Assembly: GCF_964340395.1 (NCBI RefSeq)
Contig: NC_135551.1
Location: forward strand, 4,431,463-4,495,462
DNA: 64,000 bases
Origin: Glandiceps talaboti
Taxonomy: Eukaryota > Hemichordata > Enteropneusta > Spengelidae
Direction of reading: 5' to 3'
Shown here: in pieces, positions 25,801-40,800 of the stretch
How the letters are laid out: each line of letters begins with the position of its first letter
Numbering within the stretch: position 1 is the stretch's first letter
The notes under the pieces: model-generated
Told to the model about the DNA's origin: nothing
The model's input: only the letters and a program-made list of their open reading frames with translations
Database searches by the model: none
Position numbers and translations under genes: made by a program

Positions 25801-28800
25801 TCACTACTTGTCATGTGCTTAGTACTGACAAAAGACCCTTTAGATAACTTGTACTTTCTATTGATGAAAGAAAAAACATATTGGCCACCAAACCTAATGA
25901 CCATTTTCAGTAATTTTACAATTCCAAAATCTTCACTTACTTCTTCCACTTCTTGCTTGGCTGTCTGATGTTCATCTGCCATCTGTGTTCGTGCCATCTT
26001 GCTTGGCCTTGGGGTTCCATCCTGAAAGGATTGAATCAAATACAGTATAAACTTATTGATGGAATGAAATAACATTCATTTAGATTCTAATAATTACTCT
26101 TAAAGTTGACACTTCTCACATTAACCTTTTTCAAAAGATATTACTACCGATAATAAAATTATGCTAATCTCCAAAATAGTATTTCATTCAGCTACAATCT
26201 ACTTGTGACATAAGGTTGTCACTACTTGTCATTTGCTTAGTACTGAGAAAAGACCATTTAGATAACTTGTACCTTCTATTGATGAAAGAAAAAACATATT
26301 GGCCAACAAAACCGAATGACCATTTTCAGTAATTTTACAATTCCAAAATCTTCACTTACTTCTTCCACTTCTTGCTTGGCTGTCTGATGTTCATCTGCCA
26401 TCTGTGTTCGTGCCATCTTGCTTGGCCTTGGGGTTCCATCCTGAAAGGAATGAATCAAACACAGTATAAACTTATTGTTTGAATGAAATAACATTCATTT
26501 AGATTCTAATAATTACTCTTAATGTTGCCACTACTCACATTAACCTTTTTCAAAAGATATTACTACCGATAATAAAATTATGCTAATCTCCAAAATAGTA
26601 TTTCATTCAGCTACAATCTACTTGTGACATAAGGTTGTCACTACTTGTCATGTGCTTAGTACTGACAAAAGACCCTTTAGATAACTTGTACTTTCTATTG
26701 ATGAAAGAAAAAACATATTGGCCACCAAACCTAATGACCATTTTCAGTAATTTTACAATTCCAAAATCTTCACTTACTTCTTCCACTTCTTGCTTGGCTG
26801 TCTGATGTTCATCTGCCATCTGTGTTCGTGCCATCTTGCTTGGCCTTGGGGTTCCATCCTGAAAGGATTGAATCAAATACAGTATAAACTTATTGATGGA
26901 ATGAAATAACATTCATTTAGATTCTAATAATTACTCTTAAAGTTGACACTTCTCACATTAACCTTTTTCAAAAGATATTACTACCGATAATAAAATTATG
27001 CTAATCTCCAAAATAGTATTTCATTCAGCTACAATCTACTTGTGACATAAGGTTGTCACTACTTGTCATGTGCTTAGTACTGAGAAAAGACCATTTAGAT
27101 AACTTGTACCTTCTATTGATGAAAGAAAAAACATATTGGCCAACAAAACCGAATGACCATTTTCAGTAATTTTACAATTCCAAAATCTTCACTTACTTCT
27201 TCCACTTCTTGCTTGGCTGTCTGATGTTCATCTGCCATCTGTGTTCGTGCCATCTTGCTTGGCCTTGGGGTTCCATCCTGAAAGGAATGAATCAAACACA
27301 GTATAAACTTATTGTTTGAATGAAATAACATTCATTTAGATTCTAATAATTACTCTTAATGTTGCCACTACTCACATTAACCTTTTTCAAAAGATATTAC
27401 TACCGATAATAAAATTATGCTAATCTCCAAAATAGTATTTCATTCAGCTACAATCTACTTGTGACATAAGGTTGTCACCACTTGTCATGTGCTTAGTACT
27501 GAGAAAAGACCATTTAGATAACTTGTACCTTCTATTGATGAAAGAAAAAACATATTGGCCAACAAAACCGAATGACCATTTTCAGTAATTTTACAATTCC
27601 AAAATCTTCACTTACTTCATCCACTTCTTGCTTGGCTGTCTGATGTTCATCTGCCATCTGTGTTCGTGCCATCTTGCTTGGCCTTGGGGTTCCATCCTGA
27701 AAGGAATGAATCAAACACAGTATAAACTTATTGTTTGAATGAAATAACATTCATTTAGATTCTAATAATTACTCTTAATGTTGCCACTACTCACATTAAC
27801 CTTTTTCAAAAGATATTACTACCGATAATAAAATTATGCTAATCTCCAAAATATTATTTCATTCAGCTACAATCTACTTGTGACATAAGGTTGTCACCAC
27901 TTGTCATGTGCTTAGTACTAACAAAAGACCCTTTAGATAACGTGTACTTCCTATTGATGAAAGAAAAAACATATTGGCCAAAATAACCTAAGGACCATTT
28001 TCAGTAATTTTACAATTCCAAAATCTTCACTTACTTCTTCCAGTTCTTGCTTGGCTGTCTGATGTTCATCTGCCATCTGTTTTCGTGTCATCTTGCTTGG
28101 CCTTGGGGTTCCATCCTGAAAGGAGTGAATCAAATACAGTATAAACTTATTGATGGAATGAAATAACATTCATTTAGATTCTAATAATTACTCTTAAAGT
28201 TGACACTACTCACATTAACCTTTTTCAAAAGATATTACTACCGATAATAAAATTATGCTAATCTCCAAAATAGTATTTCATTCAGCTACAATCTACTTGT
28301 GACATAAGGTTGTCACCACTTGTCATGTGCTTAGTACTGAGAAAAGACCATTTAGATAACTTGTACCTTCTATTGATGAAAGAAAAAACATATTGGCCAA
28401 CAAAACCGAATGACCATTTTCAGTAATTTTACAATTCCAAAATCTTCACTTACTTCTTCCACTTCTTGCTTGGCTGTCTGATGTTCATCTGCCATCTGTG
28501 TTCGTGCCATCTTGCTTGGCCTTGGGGTTCCATCCTGAAAGGAATGAATCAAACACAGTATAAACTTATTGTTTGAATGAAATAACATTCATTTAGATTC
28601 TAATAATTACTCTTAATGTTGCCACTACTCACATTAACCTTTTTCAAAAGATATTACTACCGATAATAAAATTATGCTAATCTCCAAAATAGTATTTCAT
28701 TCAGCTACAATCTACTTGTGACATAAGGTTGTCACTACTTGTCATGTGCTTAGTACTGACAAAAGACCCTTTAGATAACTTGTACTTTCTATTGATGAAA

Positions 28801-31800
28801 GAAAAAGCATATTGGCCACCAAACCTAATGACCATTTTCAGTAATTTTACAATTCCAAAATCTTCACTTACTTCTTCCACTTCTTGCTTGGCTGTCTGAT
28901 GTTCATCTGCCATCTGTGTTCGTGCCATCTTGCTTGGCCTTGGGGTTCCATCCTGAAAGGAATGAATCAAATACAGTATAAACTTATTGATGGAATGAAA
29001 TAACATTCATTTAGATTCTAATAATTACTCTTAAAGTTGACACTTCTCACATTAACCTTTTTCAAAAGATATTACTACCGATAATAAAATTATGCTAATC
29101 TCCAAAATAGTATTTCATTCAGCTACAATCTACTTGTGACATAAGGTTGTCACTACTTGTCATGTGCTTAGTACTGTCAAAAGACCCTTTAGATAACTTG
29201 TACTTTCTATTGATGAAAGAAAAAACATATTGGCCAACAAAACCGAATGACCATTTTCAGTAATTTTACAATTCCAAAATCTTCACTTACTTCTTCCACT
29301 TCTTGCTTGGCTGTCTGATGTTCATCTGCCATCTGTTTTCGTGCCATCTTGCTTGGCCTTGGGGTTCCATCCTGAAAGGAATGAATCAAACACAGTATAA
29401 ACTTATTGATTGAATGAAATAACATTCATTTAGATTCTAATAATTACTCTTAATGTTGCCACTAGTCACATTAACCTTTTTCAAAAGATATTACTACCGA
29501 TAATAAAATTATGCTAATCTCCAAAATAGTATTTCATTCAGCTACAATCTACTTGGGACATAAGGTTGTCACTACTTGTCATGTGCTTAGTACTGACAAA
29601 AGACCCTTTAGATAACTTGTACTTTCTATTGATGAAAGAAAAAACATATTGGCGAACAAAACCGAATGACCATTTTCAGTAATTTTACAATTCCAAAATG
29701 TTCACTTACTTCTTCCACTTCTTGCTTGGCTGTCTGATGTTCATCTGCCATCTGTGTTCGGGCCATCTTGCTTGGCCTTGGGGTTCCATCCTGAAAGGAA
29801 TGAATCAAACACAGTATAAACTTATTGATGGAATGAAATAACATTCATTTAGATTCTAATAATTACTCTTAATGTTGCCACTACTCACATTAACCTTTTT
29901 CAAAAGATATTACTACCGATAATAAAATTATGCTAATCTCCAAAATATTATTTCATTCAGCTACAATCTACTTGTGACATAAGGTTGTCACCACTTGTCA
30001 TGTGCTTAGTACTAACAAAAGACCCTTTAGATAACGTGTACTTCCTATTGATGAAAGAAAAAACATATTGGCCAAAATAACCTAATGACCATTTTCAGTA
30101 ATTTTACAATTCCAAAATCTTCACTTACTTCTTCCACTTCTTGCTTGGCTGTCTGATGTTCATCTGCCATCTGTGTTCGTGCCATCTTGCTTGGCCTTGG
30201 GGTTCCATCCTGAAAGGAATGAATCAAACACAGTATAAACTTATTGATGGAATGAAATAACATTCATTTAGATTCTAATAATTACTCTTAATGTTGCCAC
30301 TACTCACATTAACCTTTTTCAAAAGATATTACTACCGATAATAAAATTATGCTAATCTCCAAAATATTATTTCATTCAGCTACAATCTACTTGTGACATA
30401 AGGTTGTCACCACTTGTCATGTGCTTAGTACTAACAAAAGACCCTTTAGATAACGTGTACTTCCTATTGATGAAAGAAAAAACATATTGGCCACCAAACC
30501 TAATGACCATTTTCAGTAATTTTACAATTCCAAAATCTTCACTTACTTCTTCCACTTCTTGACTGGCTGTCTGATGTTCATCTGCCATCTGTTTTCGTGC
30601 CATCTTGCTTGGCCTTGGGGTTCCATCCTGAAAGAAATGAATCAAATACAGTATAAACTTATTGATGGAATGAAATAACATTCATTTAGATTCTAATAAT
30701 TACTCTTAAAGTTGACACTACTCACATTAACCTTTTTCAAAAGATATTACTACCGATAATAAAATTATGCTAATCTCCAAAATAGTATTTCATTCAGCTA
30801 CAATCTACTTGTGACATAAGGTTGTCACCACTTGTCATGTGCTTAGTACTGAGAAAAGACCATTTAGATAACTTGTACCTTCTATTGATGAAAGAAAAAA
30901 CATATTGGCCAACAAAACCGAATGACCATTTTCAGTAATTTTACAATTCCAAAATCTTCACTTACTTCTTCCACTTCTTGCTTGGCTGTCTGATGTTCAT
31001 CTGCCATCTGTGTTCGTGCCATCTTGCTTGGCCTTGGGGTTCCATCCTGAAAGGAATGAATCAAACACAGTATAAACTTATTGTTTGAATGAAATAACAT
31101 TCATTTAGATTCTAATAATTACTCTTAATGTTGCCACTACTCACATTAACCTTTTTCAAAAGATATTACTACCGATAATAAAATTATGCTAATCTCCAAA
31201 ATATTATTTCATTCAGCTACAATCTACTTGTGACATAAGGTTGTCACCACTTGTCATGTGCTTAGTACTAACAAAAGACCCTTTAGATAACGTGTACTTC
31301 CTATTGATGAAAGAAAAAACATATTGGCCAAAATAACCTAAGGACCATTTTCAGTAATTTTACAATTCCAAAATCTTCACTTACTTCTTCCACTTCTTGC
31401 TTGGCTGTCTGATGTTCATCTGCCATCTGTTTTCGTGCCATCTTGCTTGGCCTTGGGGTTCCATCCTGAAAGGAGTGAATCAAATACAGTATAAACTTAT
31501 TGATGGAATGAAATAACATTCATTTAGATTCTAATAATTACTCTTAAAGTTGACACTACTCACATTAACCTTTTTCAAAAGATATTACTACCGATAATAA
31601 AATTATGCTAATCTCCAAAATAGTATTTCATTCAGCTACAATCTACTTGTGACATAAGGTTGTCACCACTTGTCATGTGCTTAGTACTGAGAAAAGACCA
31701 TTTAGATAACTTGTACCTTCTATTGATGAAAGAAAAAACATATTGGCCAACAAAACCGAATGACCATTTTCAGTAATTTTACAATTCCAAAATCTTCACT

Positions 31801-34800
31801 TACTTCTTCCACTTCTTGCTTGGCTGTCTGATGTTCATCTGCCATCTGTGTTCGTGCCATCTTGCTTGGCCTTGGGGTTCCATCCTGAAAGGAATGAATC
31901 AAACACAGTATAAACTTATTGTTTGAATGAAATAACATTCATTTAGATTCTAATAATTACTCTTAATGTTGCCACTACTCACATTAACCTTTTTCAAAAG
32001 ATATTACTACCGATAATAAAATTATGCTAATCTCCAAAATAGTATTTCATTCAGCTACAATCTACTTGTGACATAAGGTTGTCACTACTTGTCATGTGCT
32101 TAGTACTGACAAAAGACCCTTTAGATAACTTGTACTTTCTATTGATGAAAGAAAAAACATATTGGCCACCAAACCTAATGACCATTTTCAGTAATTTTAC
32201 AATTCCAAAATCTTCACTTACTTCTTCCACTTCTTGCTTGGCTGTCTGATGTTCATCTGCCATCTGTGTTCGTGCCATCTTGCTTGGCCTTGGGGTTCCA
32301 TCCTGAAAGGATTGAATCAAATACAGTATAAACTTATTGATGGAATGAAATAACATTCATTTAGATTCTAATAATTACTCTTAAAGTTGACACTTCTCAC
32401 ATTAACCTTTTTCAAAAGATATTACTACCGATAATAAAATTATGCTAATCTCCAAAATAGTATTTCATTCAGCTACAATCTACTTGTGACATAAGGTTGT
32501 CACTACTTGTCATGTGCTTAGTACTGAGAAAAGACCATTTAGATAACTTGTACCTTCTATTGATGAAAGAAAAAACATATTGGCCAACAAAACCGAATGA
32601 CCATTTTCAGTAATTTTACAATTCCAAAATCTTCACTTACTTCTTCCACTTCTTGCTTGGCTGTCTGATGTTCATCTGCCATCTGTGTTCGTGCCATCTT
32701 GCTTGGCCTTGGGGTTCCATCCTGAAAGGAATGAATCAAACACAGTATAAACTTATTGTTTGAATGAAATAACATTCATTTAGATTCTAATAATTACTCT
32801 TAATGTTGCCACTACTCACATTAACCTTTTTCAAAAGATATTACTACCGATAATAAAATTATGCTAATCTCCAAAATAGTATTTCATTCAGCTACAATCT
32901 ACTTGTGACATAAGGTTGTCACTACTTGTCATGTGCTTAGTACTGACAAAAGACCCTTTAGATAACTTGTACTTTCTATTGATGAAAGAAAAAACATATT
33001 GGCCACCAAACCTAATGACCATTTTCAGTAATTTTACAATTCCAAAATCTTCACTTACTTCTTCCACTTCTTGCTTGGCTGTCTGATGTTCATCTGCCAT
33101 CTGTGTTCGTGCCATCTTGCTTGGCCTTGGGGTTCCATCCTGAAAGGATTGAATCAAATACAGTATAAACTTATTGATGGAATGAAATAACATTCATTTA
33201 GATTCTAATAATTACTCTTAAAGTTGACACTTCTCACATTAACCTTTTTCAAAAGATATTACTACCGATAATAAAATTATGCTAATCTCCAAAATAGTAT
33301 TTCATTCAGCTACAATCTACTTGTGACATAAGGTTGTCACTACTTGTCATGTGCTTAGTACTGTCAAAAGACCCTTTAGATAACTTGTACTTTCTATTGA
33401 TGAAAGAAAAAACATATTGGCCAACAAAACCGAATGACCATTTTCAGTAATTTTACAATTCCAAAATCTTCACTTACTTCTTCCACTTCTTGCTTGGCTG
33501 TCTGATGTTCATCTGCCATCTGTGTTCGTGCCATCTTGCTTGGCCTTGGGGTTCCATCCTGAAAGGAATGAATCAAACACAGTATAAACTTATTGATTGA
33601 ATGAAATAACATTCATTTAGATTCTAATAATTACTCTTAATGTTGCCACTACTCACATTAACCTTTTTCAAAAGATATTACTACCGATAATAAAATTATG
33701 CTAATCTCCAAAATAGTATTTCATTCAGCTACAATCTACTTGGGACATAAGGTTGTCACTACTTGTCATGTGCTTAGTACTGACAAAAGACCCTTTAGAT
33801 AACTTGTACTTTCTATTGATGAAAGAAAAAACATATTGGCGAACAAAACCGAATGACCATTTTCAGTAATTTTACAATTCCAAAATGTTCACTTACTTCT
33901 TCCACTTCTTGCTTGGCTGTCTGATGTTCATCTGCCATCTGTGTTCGGGCCATCTTGCTTGGCCTTGGGGTTCCATCCTGAAAGGAATGAATCAAACACA
34001 GTATAAACTTATTGATGGAATGAAATAACATTCATTTAGATTCTAATAATTACTCTTAATGTTGCCACTACTCACATTAACCTTTTTCAAAAGATATTAC
34101 TACCGATAATAAAATTATGCTAATCTCCAAAATATTATTTCATTCAGCTACAATCTACTTGTGACATAAGGTTGTCACTACTTGTCATGTGCTTAGTACT
34201 GACAAAAGACCCTTTAGATAACTTGTACTTTCTATTGATGAAAGAAAAAACATATTGGCCACCAAACCTAATGACCATTTTCAGTAATTTTACAATTCCA
34301 AAATCTTCACTTACTTCTTCCAGTTCTTGCTTGGCTGTCTGATGTTCATCTGCCATCTGTTTTCGTGCCATCTTGCTTGGCCTTGGGGTTCCATCCTGAA
34401 AGGAGTGAATCAAATACAGTATAAACTTATTGATGGAATGAAATAACATTCATTTAGATTCTAATAATTACTCTTAAAGTTGACACTACTCACATTAACC
34501 TTTTTCAAAAGATATTACTACCGATAATAAAATTATGCTAATCTCCAAAATAGTATTTCATTCAGCTACAATCTACTTGTGACATAAGGTTGTCACTACT
34601 TGTCATGTGCTTAGTACTGTCAAAAGACCCTTTAGATAACTTGTACTTTCTATTGATGAAAGAAAAAACATATTGGCCAACAAAACCGAATGACCATTTT
34701 CAGTAATTTTACAATTCCAAAATCTTCACTTACTTCTTCCACTTCTTGCTTGGCTGTCTGATGTTCATCTGCCATCTGTGTTCGTGCCATCTTGCTTGGC

Positions 34801-37800
34801 CTTGGGGTTCCATCCTGAAAGGAATGAATCAAACACAGTATAAACTTATTGATTGAATGAAATAACATTCATTTAGATTCTAATAATTACTCTTAATGTT
34901 GCCACTACTCACATTAACCTTTTTCAAAAGATATTACTACCGATAATAAAATTATGCTAATCTCCAAAATAGTATTTCATTCAGCTACAATCTACTTGGG
35001 ACATAAGGTTGTCACTACTTGTCATGTGCTTAGTACTGACAAAAGACCCTTTAGATAACTTGTACTTTCTATTGATGAAAGAAAAAACATATTGGCGAAC
35101 AAAACCGAATGACCATTTTCAGTAATTTTACAATTCCAAAATGTTCACTTACTTCTTCCACTTCTTGCTTGGCTGTCTGATGTTCATCTGCCATCTGTGT
35201 TCGGGCCATCTTGCTTGGCCTTGGGGTTCCATCCTGAAAGGAATGAATCAAACACAGTATAAACTTATTGATGGAATGAAATAACATTCATTTAGATTCT
35301 AATAATTACTCTTAATGTTGCCACTACTCACATTAACCTTTTTCAAAAGATATTACTACCGATAATAAAATTATGCTAATCTCCAAAATATTATTTCATT
35401 CAGCTACAATCTACTTGTGACATAAGGTTGTCACTACTTGTCATGTGCTTAGTACTGACAAAAGACCCTTTAGATAACTTGTACTTTCTATTGATGAAAG
35501 AAAAAACATATTGGCCACCAAACCTAATGACCATTTTCAGTAATTTTACAATTCCAAAATCTTCACTTACTTCTTCCAGTTCTTGCTTGGCTGTCTGATG
35601 TTCATCTGCCATCTGTTTTCGTGCCATCTTGCTTGGCCTTGGGGTTCCATCCTGAAAGGAGTGAATCAAATACAGTATAAACTTATTGATGGAATGAAAT
35701 AACATTCATTTAGATTCTAATAATTACTCTTAAAGTTGACACTACTCACATTAACCTTTTTCAAAAGATATTACTACCGATAATAAAATTATGCTAATCT
35801 CCAAAATAGTATTTCATTCAGCTACAATCTACTTGTGACATAAGGTTGTCACCACTTGTCATGTGCTTAGTACTGAGAAAAGACCATTTAGATAACTTGT
35901 ACCTTCTATTGATGAAAGAAAAAACATATTGGCCAACAAAACCGAATGACCATTTTCAGTAATTTTACAATTCCAAAATCTTCACTTACTTCTTCCACTT
36001 CTTGCTTGGCTGTCTGATGTTCATCTGCCATCTGTGTTCGTGCCATCTTGCTTGGCCTTGGGGTTCCATCCTGAAAGGAATGAATCAAACACAGTATAAA
36101 CTTATTGTTTGAATGAAATAACATTCATTTAGATTCTAATAATTACTCTTAATGTTGCCACTACTCACATTAACCTTTTTCAAAAGATATTACTACCGAT
36201 AATAAAATTATGCTAATCTCCAAAATATTATTTCATTCAGATACAATCAACTTGTGACATAAGGTTGTCACCACTTGTCATGTGCTTAGTACTAATAAAA
36301 GACCCTTTAGATAACGTGTACTTCCTATTGATGAAAGAAAAAACATATTGGCCAAAATAACCTAATGACCATTTTCAGTAATTTTACAATTCCAAAATCT
36401 TCACTTACTTCTTCCAGTTCTTGCTTGGCTGTCTGATGTTCATCTGCCATCTGTTTTCGTGCCATCTTGCTTGGCCTTGGGGTTCCATCCTGAAAGGAGT
36501 GAATCAAATACAGTATAAACTTATTGATGGAATGAAATAACATTCATTTAGATTCTAATAATTACTCTTAAAGTTGACACTACTCACATTAACCTTTTTC
36601 AAAAGATATTACTACCGATAATAAAATTATGCTAATCTCCAAAATAGTATTTCATTCAGCTACAATCTACTTGTGACATAAGGTTGTCACCACTTGTCAT
36701 GTGCTTAGTACTGAGAAAAGACCATTTAGATAACTTGTACCTTCTATTGATGAAAGAAAAAACATATTGGCCAACAAAACCGAATGACCATTTTCAGTAA
36801 TTTTACAATTCCAAAATCTTCACTTACTTCTTCCACTTCTTGCTTGGCTGTCTGATGTTCATCTGCCATCTGTGTTCGTGCCATCTTGCTTGGCCTTGGG
36901 GTTCCATCCTGAAAGGAATGAATCAAACACAGTATAAACTTATTGTTTGAATGAAATAACATTCATTTAGATTCTAATAATTACTCTTAATGTTGCCACT
37001 ACTCACATTAACCTTTTTCAAAAGATATTACTACCGATAATAAAATTATGCTAATCTCCAAAATAGTATTTCATTCAGCTACAATCTACTTGTGACATAA
37101 GGTTGTCACTACTTGTCATGTGCTTAGTACTGACAAAAGACCCTTTAGATAACTTGTACTTTCTATTGATGAAAGAAAAAACATATTGGCCACCAAACCT
37201 AATGACCATTTTCAGTAATTTTACAATTCCAAAATCTTCACTTACTTCTTCCAGTTCTTGCTTGGCTGTCTGATGTTCATCTGCCATCTGTTTTCGTGCC
37301 ATCTTGCTTGGCCTTGGGGTTCCATCCTGAAAGGAGTGAATCAAATACAGTATAAACTTATTGATGGAATGAAATAACATTCATTTAGATTCTAATAATT
37401 ACTCTTAAAGTTGACACTACTCACATTAACCTTTTTCAAAAGATATTACTACCGATAATAAAATTATGCTAATCTCCAAAATAGTATTTCATTCAGCTAC
37501 AATCTACTTGTGACATAAGGTTGTCACCACTTGTCATGTGCTTAGTACTGAGAAAAGACCATTTAGATAACTTGTACCTTCTATTGATGAAAGAAAAAAC
37601 ATATTGGCCAACAAAACCGAATGACCATTTTCAGTAATTTTACAATTCCAAAATCTTCACTTACTTCTTCCACTTCTTGCTTGGCTGTCTGATGTTCATC
37701 TGCCATCTGTGTTCGTGCCATCTTGCTTGGCCTTGGGGTTCCATCCTGAAAGGAATGAATCAAACACAGTATAAACTTATTGTTTGAATGAAATAACATT

Positions 37801-40800
37801 CATTTAGATTCTAATAATTACTCTTAATGTTGCCACTACTCACATTAACCTTTTTCAAAAGATATTACTACCGATAATAAAATTATGCTAATCTCCAAAA
37901 TAGTATTTCATTCAGCTACAATCTACTTGTGACATAAGGTTGTCACTACTTGTCATGTGCTTAGTACTGACAAAAGACCCTTTAGATAACTTGTACTTTC
38001 TATTGATGAAAGAAAAAACATATTGGCCACCAAACCTAATGACCATTTTCAGTAATTTTACAATTCCAAAATCTTCACTTACTTCTTCCACTTCTTGCTT
38101 GGCTGTCTGATGTTCATCTGCCATCTGTGTTCGTGCCATCTTGCTTGGCCTTGGGGTTCCATCCTGAAAGGATTGAATCAAATACAGTATAAACTTATTG
38201 ATGGAATGAAATAACATTCATTTAGATTCTAATAATTACTCTTAAAGTTGACACTTCTCACATTAACCTTTTTCAAAAGATATTACTACCGATAATAAAA
38301 TTATGCTAATCTCCAAAATAGTATTTCATTCAGCTACAATCTACTTGTGACATAAGGTTGTCACTACTTGTCATGTGCTTAGTACTGTCAAAAGACCCTT
38401 TAGATAACTTGTACTTTCTATTGATGAAAGAAAAAACATATTGGCCAACAAAACCGAATGACCATTTTCAGTAATTTTACAATTCCAAAATCTTCACTTA
38501 CTTCTTCCACTTCTTGCTTGGCTGTCTGATGTTCATCTGCCATCTGTGTTCGTGCCATCTTGCTTGGCCTTGGGGTTCCATCCTGAAAGGAATGAATCAA
38601 ACACAGTATAAACTTATTGATTGAATGAAATAACATTCATTTAGATTCTAATAATTACTCTTAATGTTGCCACTACTCACATTAACCTTTTTCAAAAGAT
38701 ATTACTACCGATAATAAAATTATGCTAATCTCCAAAATAGTATTTCATTCAGCTACAATCTACTTGGGACATAAGGTTGTCACTACTTGTCATGTGCTTA
38801 GTACTGACAAAAGACCCTTTAGATAACTTGTACTTTCTATTGATGAAAGAAAAAACATATTGGCGAACAAAACCGAATGACCATTTTCAGTAATTTTACA
38901 ATTCCAAAATGTTCACTTACTTCTTCCACTTCTTGCTTGGCTGTCTGATGTTCATCTGCCATCTGTGTTCGGGCCATCTTGCTTGGCCTTGGGGTTCCAT
39001 CCTGAAAGGAATGAATCAAACACAGTATAAACTTATTGATGGAATGAAATAACATTCATTTAGATTCTAATAATTACTCTTAATGTTGCCACTACTCACA
39101 TTAACCTTTTTCAAAAGATATTACTACCGATAATAAAATTATGCTAATCTCCAAAATATTATTTCATTCAGCTACAATCTACTTGTGACATAAGGTTGTC
39201 ACTACTTGTCATGTGCTTAGTACTGACAAAAGACCCTTTAGATAACTTGTACTTTCTATTGATGAAAGAAAAAACATATTGGCCACCAAACCTAATGACC
39301 ATTTTCAGTAATTTTACAATTCCAAAATCTTCACTTACTTCTTCCAGTTCTTGCTTGGCTGTCTGATGTTCATCTGCCATCTGTTTTCGTGCCATCTTGC
39401 TTGGCCTTGGGGTTCCATCCTGAAAGGAGTGAATCAAATACAGTATAAACTTATTGATGGAATGAAATAACATTCATTTAGATTCTAATAATTACTCTTA
39501 AAGTTGACACTACTCACATTAACCTTTTTCAAAAGATATTACTACCGATAATAAAATTATGCTAATCTCCAAAATAGTATTTCATTCAGCTACAATCTAC
39601 TTGTGACATAAGGTTGTCACCACTTGTCATGTGCTTAGTACTGAGAAAAGACCATTTAGATAACTTGTACCTTCTATTGATGAAAGAAAAAACATATTGG
39701 CCAACAAAACCGAATGACCATTTTCAGTAATTTTACAATTCCAAAATCTTCACTTACTTCTTCCACTTCTTGCTTGGCTGTCTGATGTTCATCTGCCATC
39801 TGTGTTCGTGCCATCTTGCTTGGCCTTGGGGTTCCATCCTGAAAGGAATGAATCAAACACAGTATAAACTTATTGTTTGAATGAAATAACATTCATTTAG
39901 ATTCTAATAATTACTCTTAATGTTGCCACTACTCACATTAACCTTTTTCAAAAGATATTACTACCGATAATAAAATTATGCTAATCTCCAAAATATTATT
40001 TCATTCAGATACAATCAACTTGTGACATAAGGTTGTCACCACTTGTCATGTGCTTAGTACTAACAAAAGACCCTTTAGATAACGTGTACTTCCTATTGAT
40101 GAAAGAAAAAACATATTGGCCAAAATAACCTAATGACCATTTTCAGTAATTTTACAATTCCAAAATCTTCACTTACTTCTTCCAGTTCTTGCTTGGCTGT
40201 CTGATGTTCATCTGCCATCTGTTTTCGTGCCATCTTGCTTGGCCTTGGGGTTCCATCCTGAAAGGAGTGAATCAAATACAGTATAAACTTATTGATGGAA
40301 TGAAATAACATTCATTTAGATTCTAATAATTACTCTTAAAATTGACACTACTCACATTAACCTTTTTCAAAAGATATTACTACCGATAATAAAATTATGC
40401 TAATCTCCAAAATAGTATTTCATTCAGCTACAATCTACTTGTGACATAAGGTTGTCACCACTTGTCATGTGCTTAGTACTGAGAAAAGACCATTTAGATA
40501 ACTTGTACCTTCTATTGATGAAAGAAAAAACATATTGGCAAACAAAACCGAATGACCATTTTCAGTAATTTTACAATTCCAAAATCTTCACTTACTTCTT
40601 CCACTTCTTGCTTGGCTGTCTGATGTTCATCTGCCATCTGTGTTCGTGCCATCTTGCTTGGCCTTGGGGTTCCATCCTGAAAGGAATGAATCAAACACAG
40701 AATAAACTTATTGTTTGAATGAAATAACATTCATTTAGATTCTAATATTTACTCTTAATGTTGCCACTACTCACATTAACCTTTTTCAAAAGATATTACT

